The notes: generated from the sequence alone by a model not told the origin. Positions 8,901-16,125 are shown, counted from the stretch's first letter. The stretch: 64,000 nucleotides of DNA from Hoeflea sp. YIM 152468 (GCF_029210485.1 NZ_JARGET010000005.1:1-64000), one strand, 5' to 3'. Made by a program: numbers and translations.

Positions 8901-9836
8901 ATGTTTAAGATGCTCTTGGCCAGTACGGCGCTCGCGACACTTGTAACCACCTCCGCGCTTGCAGCAAGCCACTCCCAGACACCTGCCGCCACCTCAGAAA
9001 CCGTTGTGACGACGGATCAGGGCGCAGCCATGGATACCAACATGAACCTGGCCAGCCGGCTGATCGGTTCGTCGGTCTATGCTTCGGCTTCTGAAGACGC
9101 TGAAAAAATCGGCGACATCAACGACATCGTCATCCACGATGACGGGCAAATCTCTTCCATTGTCGTTGGCGTTGGCGGCTTTCTCGGCATTGGCGAAAAG
9201 GACGTCTCGGTCGACTATGACACCATCGAGTGGGTCGAGCGTGATGGCGACCGCTGGTTGGTCGCCAATATGAGCCGCGAACAGCTTGAAGCGGCGCAGC
9301 CGTTTGATCGCACGACCATTTATCCCGACCGCGGCGCTGCTGTGGACATGACTGCCACTCCCGACGCCGAACAGCCGACCGGAATGGCGACCGACACGGA
9401 CAAGCCGGCGGAAGAAATGACGGCGGAAAAAATCGAAAACGGCACAAGTGCCGTCGCGCCTGCCGAACAACAGACCACGTCGATCGATCGCTCGACCATG
9501 ACCGTATTTTCAGCGGAAGAGCTCACCGCAGACAATCTGATCGGCCGCACTGTCTACAGCGCCAATGACGAGAACATCGGCGAAGTCGGTGACGTGCTCC
9601 TGACCAGCGACAACAAGGTCGAAGGGTTTATCCTGGATGTCGGCGGCTTCCTCGGCATGGGTGAAAAGCAGGTGGCCGTATCGCCGGAAAACCTCGACAT
9701 TCGCGCCGACGCGAACGGTGATCTGACCCTGTTCACGCCGTTCACTGAAGATCAGCTGGAAGCCCAGCCTGAGTATTCAGAGGATTCCTGGAAGACCGAC
9801 CGCGACGGCGTCATCCTTCGTGCACCAGCCCGCTAA
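8901..9836 (+). CDS. Exported protein with two PRC-barrel domains
   Basis: 311 residues with a Sec signal peptide (MFKMLLASTALATLVTTSALA, cleavage after about 22) and AAAAAGGAAAT upstream of the ATG. Two PRC-barrel domains are visible. The first, about 50-140, contains LIGSSVYASASEDAEKIGDI and VVGVGGFLGIGEKDV. The second, about 210-300, contains NLIGRTVYSANDENIGEVGD and LDVGGFLGMGEKQV. They are joined by an acidic, Thr/Ala-rich linker. The near-repeat GGFLGxGEKxV shows internal duplication. Periplasmic PRC-barrel proteins are common EcfG targets; the ligand is unknown. Confidence 0.9.
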   Translation: MFKMLLASTALATLVTTSALAASHSQTPAATSETVVTTDQGAAMDTNMNLASRLIGSSVYASASEDAEKIGDINDIVIHDDGQISSIVVGVGGFLGIGEKDVSVDYDTIEWVERDGDRWLVANMSREQLEAAQPFDRTTIYPDRGAAVDMTATPDAEQPTGMATDTDKPAEEMTAEKIENGTSAVAPAEQQTTSIDRSTMTVFSAEELTADNLIGRTVYSANDENIGEVGDVLLTSDNKVEGFILDVGGFLGMGEKQVAVSPENLDIRADANGDLTLFTPFTEDQLEAQPEYSEDSWKTDRDGVILRAPAR

Positions 9837-9856
9837 CGGCGCATGACTTCCCACTG

Positions 9857-9888
9857 AAGGCTGCCGGGTTTCGCCCGGCGGCCTTTTA
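9857..9888 (+). terminator. Intrinsic terminator of PRC-barrel gene
   Basis: AAGGCTGCCGGG pairs with CCCGGCGGCCTT around TTTCG, followed by TTATTTT. Confidence 0.8.
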
Positions 9889-9912
9889 TTTTGAAGCAAT
9901 CCCGACCGGGAT

Positions 9913-9938
9913 GGAACCTTTTGCTTCGGCACAGCGTT
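9913..9938 (+). promoter_or_regulatory. EcfG-type stress promoter
   Basis: GGAAC (9913-9917), 17-bp spacer, CGTT (9935-9938). It stands at the head of a four-gene run ending with dps (9969-11511). Confidence 0.7.
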
Positions 9939-9968
9939 GTCGAGGTGAACGTAACAGGAGATTTGAAA

Positions 9969-10298
9969 ATGGCTGCCACAGGCAAAACCACACGATCCAA
10001 TGGCAATGACGTCGTCGACGACATCGCCGAGCGCACGGCGCGCATCCGCGAAGAGCTTGCAGCACTTGGTGAGGCACTCGCCGGAGCCGGTGCGCTCAAG
10101 GCCGGAGTCGCACGCGAGGCAGCTGAAGCCCGGATCGACGATGTTCTCAAAAACGGCGAGCAATTGCTCTCCGAGATGGCCGGCAAATATTCGCGCGCCG
10201 AAAAGCAGGTCAGCACCACCGTCCGTGAAAAGCCGCTTCAATCGCTGGGCGTTGCCGTCGCCGCCGGTTTCCTGGCCGCGATCCTGCTGCGCCGGTAA
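9969..10298 (+). CDS. DUF883 (ElaB/YqjD-like) membrane-anchored protein
   Basis: 109 residues: a soluble amphipathic helical part (about 15-80, VVDDIAERTARIREELAAL and LLSEMAGKYSRAEKQV), then a C-terminal tail anchor beginning REKPLQSLGVAVAAGFLAA. This is the standard layout of ElaB/YqjD proteins, inner-membrane tail-anchored proteins that in E. coli associate with ribosomes in stationary phase. It is followed 3 bp later by a membrane protein of the YqjE type, as in the E. coli yqjCDE order. Stress promoter upstream. Confidence 0.85.
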   Translation: MAATGKTTRSNGNDVVDDIAERTARIREELAALGEALAGAGALKAGVAREAAEARIDDVLKNGEQLLSEMAGKYSRAEKQVSTTVREKPLQSLGVAVAAGFLAAILLRR

Positions 10299-10301
10299 CT
10301 C

Positions 10302-10718
10302 ATGATGTCATTGCTTCTCTCCCTCTCCAGCCTGGCCTCGTCCTATGCCGGCGCCAAGGCGCGGCAATTGTGCCGCGAGGCCATCCTTGTCGGCTTCGTC
10401 TGCCTGATGGCGCTGGTGGCGATCGCCGCGCTGTTTGGCGCCTTCATCGTGCTCGTGGCCGAAACCCACGGCCTTGTGTACGGAATGCTGGCGGGCGCGG
10501 GATTGGCATTGGCGCTGGCGGTACTGGCCCTTGGTCTGCGCGCGCTGGTGCGCCGGCGCGACAGGCGCCGGACGAGCGTGGAGCTGTCAAGCAATGCATC
10601 GGCGGTGGCGATCTCTGGCGCTGCCAGCCTTATCGCCAGGAACAAGACAACCGCGATCCTTGCAGGCTTGGCAATCGGCGCGATCGCCGCCTCCCTGACG
10701 CGCCCCAGCCGGAGTTAA
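10302..10718 (+). CDS. YqjE/phage-holin-family-like inner-membrane protein
   Basis: 138 residues with two closely spaced hydrophobic helices (ILVGFVCLMALVAIAALFGA at about 29-55 and GMLAGAGLALALAVLALGL at about 63-85). A basic turn (RALVRRRDRRR) and a weaker hydrophobic C-terminal stretch follow. It resembles YqjE-type proteins encoded beside DUF883 proteins. Function unknown; likely partners the tail-anchored product upstream. Confidence 0.7.
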   Translation: MMSLLLSLSSLASSYAGAKARQLCREAILVGFVCLMALVAIAALFGAFIVLVAETHGLVYGMLAGAGLALALAVLALGLRALVRRRDRRRTSVELSSNASAVAISGAASLIARNKTTAILAGLAIGAIAASLTRPSRS

Positions 10719-10747
10719 CCCCATCCGTGACCGAATAGGAAAACGAT

Positions 10748-10951
10748 ATGAATGAAAAACCACTGGATCCGGTCAGCGCCCGCCAGGCGCGTCAGGGAAA
10801 ACCAGTTCTGGCGATCTTGTTGATCAGTCTGGTCCTGGCTCTGATCGGCGGATGGGTGCTTTGGGGCGTCATGGTCGAGGATGCTGGGCCGGTCGACACC
10901 AATTCGTCGCAGATCGAGGACGCACCCGCCAACGCTGCCCCGCAGTCTTGA
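10748..10951 (+). CDS. Small single-pass membrane protein
   Basis: 67 residues, AGGAAAACGAT before the ATG, with one membrane helix (VLAILLISLVLALIGGWVLW) and an acidic C-terminal tail. It lies 29 bp after the YqjE-like gene and 44 bp before dps, so it is probably cotranscribed. No recognised family. Confidence 0.7.
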   Translation: MNEKPLDPVSARQARQGKPVLAILLISLVLALIGGWVLWGVMVEDAGPVDTNSSQIEDAPANAAPQS

Positions 10952-10995
10952 GCCCTCTGCCGAACCAACCAAACGTTATCAGAAAGGAATTCATC

Positions 10996-11511
10996 ATGGC
11001 CAATGCCGCACAGCCAAGCCTATCGCCGGAAGCCGCAAAGGAAGCTATCAACACGGGCCTGAAAACCGACTATCGCAAGTCGATGGCCAAGGATCTTTCG
11101 GAGTTGCTGGCGGCGACCTACCGGTTGACGATCAAGAGCCACATCTACCACTGGAACGTGGTTGGTCCGATTTTCAAACCGATTCATGAATTGACCGAAG
11201 AGCACTACAATGAGCTCTTTGGCGCCAGCGACATCATCGCCGAGCGTATTCGCGCTCTGGGTCATCTCGCCCCCGTGAGCTTCAGCATGACAAAGTCCTT
11301 CGCGCCGATCGAGTCGGACGTCGATCAGGCATCGGCGCATGACATGGTGGCGGATCTCATCTCCGAGCACGAGCAAACGGTGCGCGATGCCCGCAAGGCA
11401 GCAACCAAGGCCGGCGACAATGATGACGTGGTCACCGAAGACGTCCTGACCGCGCGGCTCACCTTCCATGAAAAGGCGCTGTGGATGCTCAGGGCCGTGA
11501 TCGCCAGCTAA
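10996..11511 (+). CDS. dps: Dps family DNA-protecting ferritin-like protein
   Basis: 171 residues, AGAAAGGAAT upstream of the ATG. It carries the Dps signature YHWNVVGPIFKPIHELTEEH followed by ASDIIAERIRALG. These supply the ferroxidase residues (His in HWN, His in IHEL, Asp in ASD, Glu in AER) at the dimer interface of the dodecamer. Dps oxidises ferrous iron with hydrogen peroxide, stores it, and in many species compacts DNA. Last gene of the stress operon beginning at 9969; a strong terminator follows. Confidence 0.95.
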   Translation: MANAAQPSLSPEAAKEAINTGLKTDYRKSMAKDLSELLAATYRLTIKSHIYHWNVVGPIFKPIHELTEEHYNELFGASDIIAERIRALGHLAPVSFSMTKSFAPIESDVDQASAHDMVADLISEHEQTVRDARKAATKAGDNDDVVTEDVLTARLTFHEKALWMLRAVIAS

Positions 11512-11540
11512 ACCGGCCCGGTCGCGACGAACCACATTCG

Positions 11541-11574
11541 GGGCAGAGGCCATTTGCGGCTTCTGCCCTTTTTT
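11541..11574 (+). terminator. Intrinsic terminator of dps
   Basis: GGGCAGAGGCC pairs with GGCTTCTGCCC (one G-T pair) around ATTTGC, followed by TTTTTT. Confidence 0.85.
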
Positions 11575-11594
11575 GGGTGGTGGTCCGGAGACAC

Positions 11595-11616
11595 AAAAAA
11601 ACCCGCCGGAGCGGGT
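11595..11616 (-). terminator. Orphaned terminator of the tRNA-Leu gene
   Basis: On the minus strand ACCCGC-TCCG-GCGGGT is followed by six or more T. Before prophage insertion this would lie a few bases downstream of the tRNA-Leu CCA end, because the 17-bp core at 11623-11639 is the displaced tRNA 3' end. It now faces the dps terminator with no gene of its own. Confidence 0.7.
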
Positions 11617-11622
11617 GTTTTA

Positions 11623-11639
11623 TGGTGCGGTCGAGAAGA
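11623..11639. repeat. attL core (displaced tRNA-Leu 3' end)
   Basis: The 17-bp sequence TGGTGCGGTCGAGAAGA is identical to 52164-52180. The bases on each side differ between the two copies. It contains the complement of the tRNA CCA end, acceptor strand and part of the T arm. Confidence 0.9.
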
Positions 11640-11680
11640 ACAGAACAATCAGCTTTTTATGAGTAAAATCAATGATTGAA

Positions 11681-11746
11681 GTGTCCCACGACCGCCGAAG
11701 CCAGGTCGTTACACATCAATAGGTTAGCTGGCAGGTGTCCCACGCC
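11681..11746 (+). repeat. Putative integrase arm-type sites near attL
   Basis: GTGTCCCACG occurs at 11681-11690 and, as GTGTCCCACGCC, at 11735-11746. The same word reappears just inside attR (52100-52111, plus an inverted GTGTCCCA at 52120-52127). These positions, within about 110 bp of each core, suit arm-type binding sites for the tyrosine integrase; binding is inferred. Confidence 0.55.
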
Positions 11747-11779
11747 ACAAGCCGCAAATCATCCACTGAAATCAGCATC

Positions 11780-11788
11780 TGTGGATAA
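11780..11788 (-). promoter_or_regulatory. Perfect DnaA box
   Basis: TGTGGATAA, the complement of the consensus DnaA box TTATCCACA, lies between attL and the first prophage gene. A single 9-mer match can occur by chance in a window this size, so a role is uncertain. Confidence 0.35.
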
Positions 11789-11804
11789 GTCCCTTATGTG
11801 TTGT

Positions 11805-12083
11805 TCAGTTTAAGACCCTGCGCGTCTCACGCATTTGGTCGAGGATGTACTGCGCAAGAGCGACCTCGCCTGTGCTGCGGATCAAGTCCCATCCGATATC
11901 AATCGTCACGATCTTGTCGTCCATGGCGATGCCTATTTTGAAGCTATCGAGACGGCGGGCCTCTTTGAGCTTGTCAGCAAAATGCGCGTCGATCTTCTCG
12001 CCACGTTCTGCCGCCATGATCGTCGCTGCGATCTGATCGGCCTGAGCCTTGAGAACGCGAAGCGGTGAATTCTTGGTTGTCAT
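11805..12083 (-). CDS. Small prophage protein of unknown function
   Basis: 92 residues, basic and helical (PLRVLKAQADQIAATIMAAE, then IGIAMDDKIVTIDIGWDLI). Its start overlaps the stop of the gene at 12080-12397 as ATGA, so the two are translationally coupled. It is the last gene before attL, transcribed outward. No family recognised. Confidence 0.7.
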   Translation of the reverse strand: MTTKNSPLRVLKAQADQIAATIMAAERGEKIDAHFADKLKEARRLDSFKIGIAMDDKIVTIDIGWDLIRSTGEVALAQYILDQMRETRRVLN

Positions 12084-12397
12084 GTTCCCACCTTTTCATC
12101 CGTCCCTGACCAGACAAACTCGCCGTTTTCACCGACCGGGAAGTGCTTGCCGCAACCGACACAAAAAGTGCCAGAATAGAAGAACGGATCACGGGCATAG
12201 GTTTCCGCCAGGCTGTCGCCCATCGTGGTGACGACACCGCACACAAGATGCTTGTAAGCGTTGCGGACCGGGCGAACAAAGCCCTTCGCTCGCTCGTCAT
12301 CTGACAAAACCACATAGCCTTTCTGCTGGCCGTTGGGCTTCAATTCGCGGTGATCCGACGTGACCGGCGATCCGTCTGTAAGCGTTGTTTTGGGCAT
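12080..12397 (-). CDS. Phage protein with a Cys-rich metal-binding motif
   Basis: 105 residues. The first half contains RPVRNAYKHLVCGVVTTMGD. The second has ETYARDPFFYSGTFCVGCGK, where CxxC with an upstream Cys suggests a zinc site, then FPVGENGEFVW. I have the impression of a widespread phage protein with this motif in alphaproteobacteria, without known function. It is transcribed leftward from the 12.4-12.5 kb divergent region. Confidence 0.7.
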   Translation of the reverse strand: MPKTTLTDGSPVTSDHRELKPNGQQKGYVVLSDDERAKGFVRPVRNAYKHLVCGVVTTMGDSLAETYARDPFFYSGTFCVGCGKHFPVGENGEFVWSGTDEKVGT

Positions 12398-12460
12398 GGT
12401 CGATGGTCCCTTTAATTATTAAACGATAGCGGCGCTGTTGCCGCCTGTTTCAACAAGATT

Positions 12461-12523
12461 AGTTGACTCATAGCGCGATGTCAACTAGGTTATGTTGACA
12501 AGTTGAAATTAGGGGCGCATATA
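12461..12523 (+). promoter_or_regulatory. Divergent promoter region with inverted repeat
   Basis: AGTTGAC (12461-12467) and GTCAACT (12480-12486) form a perfect 7-bp inverted repeat, and GTTGACA recurs at 12494-12500. A sigma-70-like promoter is visible on the plus strand: TTGACA (12495-12500), 17-bp spacer, CATATA (12518-12523). It would start transcription close to the ATG at 12530. The repeats suggest a repressor site separate from the main phage operators. Confidence 0.55.
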
Positions 12524-12529
12524 GGGCAA

Positions 12530-12976
12530 ATGAGAATTGCATATGGAATGAACCGTCGAGAAAAATCCTTTGCCAGCGCCAACATTGCGCCGGGCAAGTT
12601 CTTCATCGACACAGACAACAGCAAGCAGCTTGAACGCGAGGCGATGCTTCATTGCGTTCGCCCCGGCGTGACCGTGGTTGTGATGGCAAAGAAGGATCTC
12701 GGAGGCGGAGCCGGTCAGGTATCAATCATCAAAGCGATTGAAGCTGCTGGCGGGTCTGTCGAGGTGCTGGAGGGCGTCAAGGACGCGCCGCCGCCGTTGT
12801 CCGAGACAGAGATGAACGCGGCCCAGGAGGCGGAAATCTGCCGGATATGGGGCAACAAGGCATTGTCCGAGGCAACCCGCCTGATCCGGATCGAGGAATA
12901 TCTCGGGAGCCCGATGGAGAAAGCGCAGGTCTATTACGTCTGTGTCACCAAACCGAAGCGCAAGAAGGCCAAGTGA
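12530..12976 (+). CDS. Resolvase-N-terminal-like protein
   Basis: 148 residues from the ATG at 12530; a TTG at 12503 is upstream but lies inside the predicted promoter. The opening MRIAYGMNRREKSF and the segment MLHCVRPGVTVVVMAKKDLGGGAGQVSIIKAIEAAGGSVEVL follow the pattern of serine recombinase catalytic domains (REREALL..RPGDTLVV..LSRLGRS). However, the N-terminal region lacks the YxRVS motif with catalytic Ser, and there is no C-terminal recombinase domain. It is therefore probably not an active recombinase. First gene of the rightward small-gene cassette; its product may be leaderless given the promoter spacing. The stop overlaps the next ATG. Confidence 0.55.
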   Translation: MRIAYGMNRREKSFASANIAPGKFFIDTDNSKQLEREAMLHCVRPGVTVVVMAKKDLGGGAGQVSIIKAIEAAGGSVEVLEGVKDAPPPLSETEMNAAQEAEICRIWGNKALSEATRLIRIEEYLGSPMEKAQVYYVCVTKPKRKKAK

Positions 12977-13479
12977 TGTATGCTGTCTATCGCCATTTCG
13001 ATGAGAACGACCAGTTGCTTTATATCGGGCAGTCATTGAACCCGTTGCGCCGGATGGAAGAACACAAATATCAATCAGACTGGTTCGACAGCATTGCCAA
13101 AGTGACCATTGAAAAGTTCAATGAACACGCCGCAGCGCTAGTGGCTGAAGCCGCAGCAATCAGGGCGGAAAAGCCCATGCACAACGTCCAATATGCACGG
13201 ACGAAAGCGGAACGGCACAAAACGCCAAGGGCAGATAGGCAAGCAGAGATGCGGCAACGGTGCGAGGCGTCGAGGCTTGAGGGCGCGGCGATCATAGGAC
13301 TTACGAGAACCCTGCCAGAGCGGGAGTGCGCAGAGTTTATGCGCAGCAATTTCGAACACTGGAAGGCTGAGAACCGGGAACTTTGGCAACAGGCTATGAA
13401 CGATGCCATGCGGATCACGGGGTACCAGATCCCGAATGATGATGACGTGATTGAAGCCAACAGTGAGGACGACACATGA
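12976..13479 (+). CDS. GIY-YIG nuclease-domain protein
   Basis: 167 residues from an ATG overlapping the previous TGA. The N-terminus is a compact GIY-YIG domain: YAVYRHFDENDQLLYIGQS (the VYR...LYIG pair replaces GIY and YIG), then LNPLRRMEEHK, and EAAAIRAEKPMHNVQY, which supplies the conserved Glu and Asn. It could be a homing-type or phage-competition endonuclease. The C-terminal 90 residues are charged and of unknown fold. Confidence 0.8.
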   Translation: MYAVYRHFDENDQLLYIGQSLNPLRRMEEHKYQSDWFDSIAKVTIEKFNEHAAALVAEAAAIRAEKPMHNVQYARTKAERHKTPRADRQAEMRQRCEASRLEGAAIIGLTRTLPERECAEFMRSNFEHWKAENRELWQQAMNDAMRITGYQIPNDDDVIEANSEDDT

Positions 13480-13919
13480 GCGTACCCTACGCAACAGCCC
13501 GCAGCGGCCATGCCGCCCGCGATGAAATTACCAAGATACTGCAACGGTTCGGCTGCGAGAGTGTCGGCTTCATGGACGAGTTTGCAGAGCATTCGGTTTT
13601 GCTGGCTTTCCAGCATCGCGGACGGAGTATCCAGTTGAAGGCATCCGGCAAAGGATGGGCGGCGATGTATCTCAAAGCCGAGCCGTGGTCTCATCGGCGC
13701 AAGGGAAGCCGCCAAGCATACGAGCAGAAGGCGCTCGACCAAGGCATGATTGCCGTGAACTCGATCCTGCGCGATTGGGTCAAAGGTCAGGTTACCGCCG
13801 TCGAGTGTGGAATGCTCTCGTTCGGGGCCGTGTTCATGCCCTACATGCTGACCAATGATGGTCGAACGCTCTATGAGCGCGCCGACGAAATCCCGCTGCT
13901 TGCAGCGCCCAAACAATAG
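13476..13919 (+). CDS. Conserved phage protein, unknown function
   Basis: 147 residues, ATGA overlap with the upstream gene. Contains SVGFMDEFAEHSVLLAFQHRG, KASGKGWAAMYLKAEPWSHR and a hydrophobic AVNSILRDWVKGQVTAVECGM. I associate this pattern with a hypothetical protein found in many rhizobial prophages, but I know of no function. Soluble, mixed alpha/beta. Confidence 0.7.
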   Translation: MSVPYATARSGHAARDEITKILQRFGCESVGFMDEFAEHSVLLAFQHRGRSIQLKASGKGWAAMYLKAEPWSHRRKGSRQAYEQKALDQGMIAVNSILRDWVKGQVTAVECGMLSFGAVFMPYMLTNDGRTLYERADEIPLLAAPKQ

Positions 13920-13924
13920 GAGGC

Positions 13925-14254
13925 ATGGCCGTGACGACTGATCTATACCGGCGCACCATCGAATGGAGCGAGAAAAAGCTAGACGCCGAGGGCCACGAAT
14001 TGACGCTCAAGTGCTGGCAGTCCCGCCCGTGGATGGTTGATGCCTTCACAGACGGGATCAACAGTGACCGCGAGCGCGAGATGAACGAGTGGTGCCGCGA
14101 CAATTTCGGGCCCGAAGCGTGGCCGATCCACGGCAAGCCGGGGGATTGGTATCGCGGCAGCGCGACTGTCTACGGATGGACGCACATCGGGTTTGCAACC
14201 GTAGACATGATGAACCAGTTTCTGGCCCGGTGGCCAGCGCCCGAAACCGTATAA
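13925..14254 (+). CDS. Small prophage protein, unknown function
   Basis: 109 residues, start preceded by AGGAGGC. Acidic, aromatic-rich (MNEWCRDNFGPEAWPIHGKP, DWYRGSATVYGWTHIGFA). No recognised domain. Member of the tightly packed rightward cassette. Confidence 0.65.
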   Translation: MAVTTDLYRRTIEWSEKKLDAEGHELTLKCWQSRPWMVDAFTDGINSDREREMNEWCRDNFGPEAWPIHGKPGDWYRGSATVYGWTHIGFATVDMMNQFLARWPAPETV

Positions 14255-14270
14255 TCGAAGGAGGCTGATC

Positions 14271-14465
14271 ATGCCGAAGCCATGGCAATTCCAGCGCGAC
14301 GAGCTGCACCAAACGCAGCCATACAAGCGGGCATTCGAGATCAACAATGCGGAAGCACGGAAAGCCGGTGGGTGCTGGTCAAAGACGGACTACTGCGACG
14401 ATACGCATTGCCCTTGCGCCGACAAGAGTTTGGCCCGAGCCAAGGCTGAACTCAACAAATCTTAG
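14271..14465 (+). CDS. Small Cys-rich prophage protein
   Basis: 64 residues, GGAGG 10 bp before the ATG. Contains CWSKTDYCDDTHCPC, four cysteines within 16 residues, suggesting a metal-binding knuckle. Function unknown. Confidence 0.6.
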   Translation: MPKPWQFQRDELHQTQPYKRAFEINNAEARKAGGCWSKTDYCDDTHCPCADKSLARAKAELNKS

Positions 14466-14474
14466 GAGCAGACC

Positions 14475-14633
14475 ATGCTGAACGACATCAGGTTCATCAT
14501 CGTGGATAAGGTCTTGCTGTTCTGCCTTTGGCTGGCACCAGAGGGCCATGAACGGACGATTTTGGCCACTGCTCTGCTGGCCTATTTCAAGTCGAGCGTG
14601 GTGCTAGCCGAGCGCCGCAACCCCACCAAATAA
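14475..14633 (+). CDS. Small hydrophobic prophage protein
   Basis: 52 residues (MLNDIRFIIVDKVLLFCLWL at the start), AGGAGCAG before the ATG. A hydrophobic N-terminal half makes a membrane association likely. It sits between two cassette genes with 9- and 16-bp gaps, which supports it being real. Function unknown. Confidence 0.6.
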   Translation: MLNDIRFIIVDKVLLFCLWLAPEGHERTILATALLAYFKSSVVLAERRNPTK

Positions 14634-14649
14634 CAGGAGGGCCTGACCA

Positions 14650-14862
14650 ATGGGCATCGAAGACCAGATATTGCAGGCATACCTCCAGAAGTCGCATGAC
14701 AAGGGCGGCGGCTGGCAAATGGCAATGCGGATGATGGCATCGCGGATGCTTGTTCTCGAAGACCGGCTCTTGCGCGCCGGGGTCGATTTCCCGATCGACA
14801 GCACATTCGCCAATCGCTCGCACAATCATGCCCATGTCGAGAGATACGACAGCATCAACTGA
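14650..14862 (+). CDS. Small prophage protein, unknown function
   Basis: 70 residues, CAGGAGGG upstream. Met-rich helical centre (WQMAMRMMASRMLVLEDRLL). No family recognised. Confidence 0.6.
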   Translation: MGIEDQILQAYLQKSHDKGGGWQMAMRMMASRMLVLEDRLLRAGVDFPIDSTFANRSHNHAHVERYDSIN

Positions 14863-14880
14863 AAATCGAAGGAGATTGCT

Positions 14881-15096
14881 ATGACCGAAAAATCCGATGA
14901 ACAGCAGGAATTGGATGAACTCGCAGGAGGCTGGACTGATGCAACCACCTTCGGATCATCCTATCAGCACTACATAAATCGAGATGGGCGGCAACGGTGG
15001 AGGCCCTATGCAAAACCTGACGATGCTGAGCCGCCGAAGTGGGAGCTTGGCGTGCCGCCAAGCGATGGCGCCGATCTGAGCAAAACCAAATCGTAG
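14881..15096 (+). CDS. Small acidic prophage protein
   Basis: 71 residues, GGAG before the ATG, very hydrophilic (EKSDEQQELDELAGGWTD). No family recognised. Confidence 0.55.
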   Translation: MTEKSDEQQELDELAGGWTDATTFGSSYQHYINRDGRQRWRPYAKPDDAEPPKWELGVPPSDGADLSKTKS

Positions 15097-15107
15097 GAGC
15101 TGAGGCT

Positions 15108-15293
15108 TTGTGGCATTACATCACCCGCCCACTCAGAGATAGATCAGGATGGATTGCCCTCGCGAAACGGGAACCATTTGTCACTGAAGGCGACGTCATC
15201 CAGGAGCCGGGTGACGTCTGGTTTAACTTCGGAGCGACTGAAGCTGAAGCCAGAGCGAACATCGAAGCTGAGGTGCGATCGCTTCTCAATTGA
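15108..15293 (+). CDS. Small prophage protein, TTG start
   Basis: 61 residues. TTG at 15108 follows GGAG (15096-15099) at normal spacing and no ATG fits. The product starts LWHYITRPLRDRSGW and ends with ATEAEARANIEAEVRSLLN, a pattern seen in small phage proteins of unknown role. The frame is open upstream, but those codons overlap the previous gene. Confidence 0.5.
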   Translation: MWHYITRPLRDRSGWIALAKREPFVTEGDVIQEPGDVWFNFGATEAEARANIEAEVRSLLN

Positions 15294-15326
15294 TCGCCTC
15301 GAGATATTCGAAGGAGAGCATGACCG

Positions 15327-15668
15327 ATGGCTAGAGTTATGACGCCAGAGCAGTTCCAGCAATGCCCGGAAGGCACAGTGTTTGCCTATGGCGAGCGGTG
15401 GTGCTTTTCGTCGCTTATGGTCTTGGAAAGCCACATCACGGGCGACGGATATTGGGGCTTTTGGGCGGTCAACCCGATGTGGGTCCAGGCGCAGGACTCC
15501 GGACAGGCTTTCGACCGGCTTGAGGAAATGCTTGAGACTGGCACGAGCTATCCAGTCGAAGATGCCGCAAGCAAATTCATGTCCTACGATGGTGACAAGA
15601 TGGAGGCGTTTTTCGTGTTTGAGCAAGCCGACATCGAAGCACTGGTTGCTACATTCAACCGAAAATGA
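15327..15668 (+). CDS. Small prophage protein, unknown function
   Basis: 113 residues. The ATG at 15320 runs into a stop after four codons, so the ATG at 15327 is the start. Contains MTPEQFQQCPEGTVFAYGE and WAVNPMWVQAQDSGQAFDRL. Mixed alpha/beta, soluble, no family recognised. Confidence 0.65.
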   Translation: MARVMTPEQFQQCPEGTVFAYGERWCFSSLMVLESHITGDGYWGFWAVNPMWVQAQDSGQAFDRLEEMLETGTSYPVEDAASKFMSYDGDKMEAFFVFEQADIEALVATFNRK

Positions 15669-15681
15669 CAGGAGAGCAGGC

Positions 15682-15867
15682 ATGGGAGTTGTCGGTGATT
15701 TCAAGAGTGCGCTTGATCGGGAACGCAAGTGGTATCTGAGCGCGCTGCGGGCGGCCGAATCTGACCTCCGAACCATCTCCCCTGAGCCAGCATCGCTTGA
15801 ACTGGTCCGAGATCGGGTTGCGGCACTTGAGCAGGAATGTAGATCCAATCACGCAAGGAGCACCTGA
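15682..15867 (+). CDS. Small helical prophage protein
   Basis: 61 residues, AGGAGAGC upstream. Charged helical protein (DRERKWYLSALRAAESDL, ELVRDRVAALEQECRS) that may form a coiled coil. Its TGA overlaps the next ATG. Confidence 0.6.
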   Translation: MGVVGDFKSALDRERKWYLSALRAAESDLRTISPEPASLELVRDRVAALEQECRSNHARST

Positions 15868-16109
15868 TGCGCTGGCTTAATTCATTCCGGGTCCGCAAGC
15901 TCCTTGAAACGGGCGGTCTGACCCATGAGAGCTCGGAGCGGATCATGGCTATCAAGGGGCTCGATTTTGTCCACTATCTTCGATATCGGCGAGCCGTGGC
16001 AGGCGGGATAAGCTCAGCGCACTTGGCCCAATACGAACAGAACAAACGCTATTCCAGGCGGCAGCATTTGCTGAGATCTCGAACCGGCGTTTTGGTGAAA
16101 CTGAAATAG
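15867..16109 (+). CDS. Small basic prophage protein
   Basis: 80 residues, strongly basic (LNSFRVRKLLETGG, YLRYRRAVAGGI, YSRRQHLLRSRTGVLVKLK), coupled to the preceding gene by TGATG. Could bind nucleic acid; no recognised motif. Confidence 0.55.
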   Translation: MRWLNSFRVRKLLETGGLTHESSERIMAIKGLDFVHYLRYRRAVAGGISSAHLAQYEQNKRYSRRQHLLRSRTGVLVKLK

Positions 16110-16125
16110 CCGAAGGAGGCATGCC

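Noticed and set aside
12976-13479. GIY-YIG protein as evidence of a group I intron
   Set aside because: It lies in a continuous operon of small genes with no split gene or intron-like structure around it.
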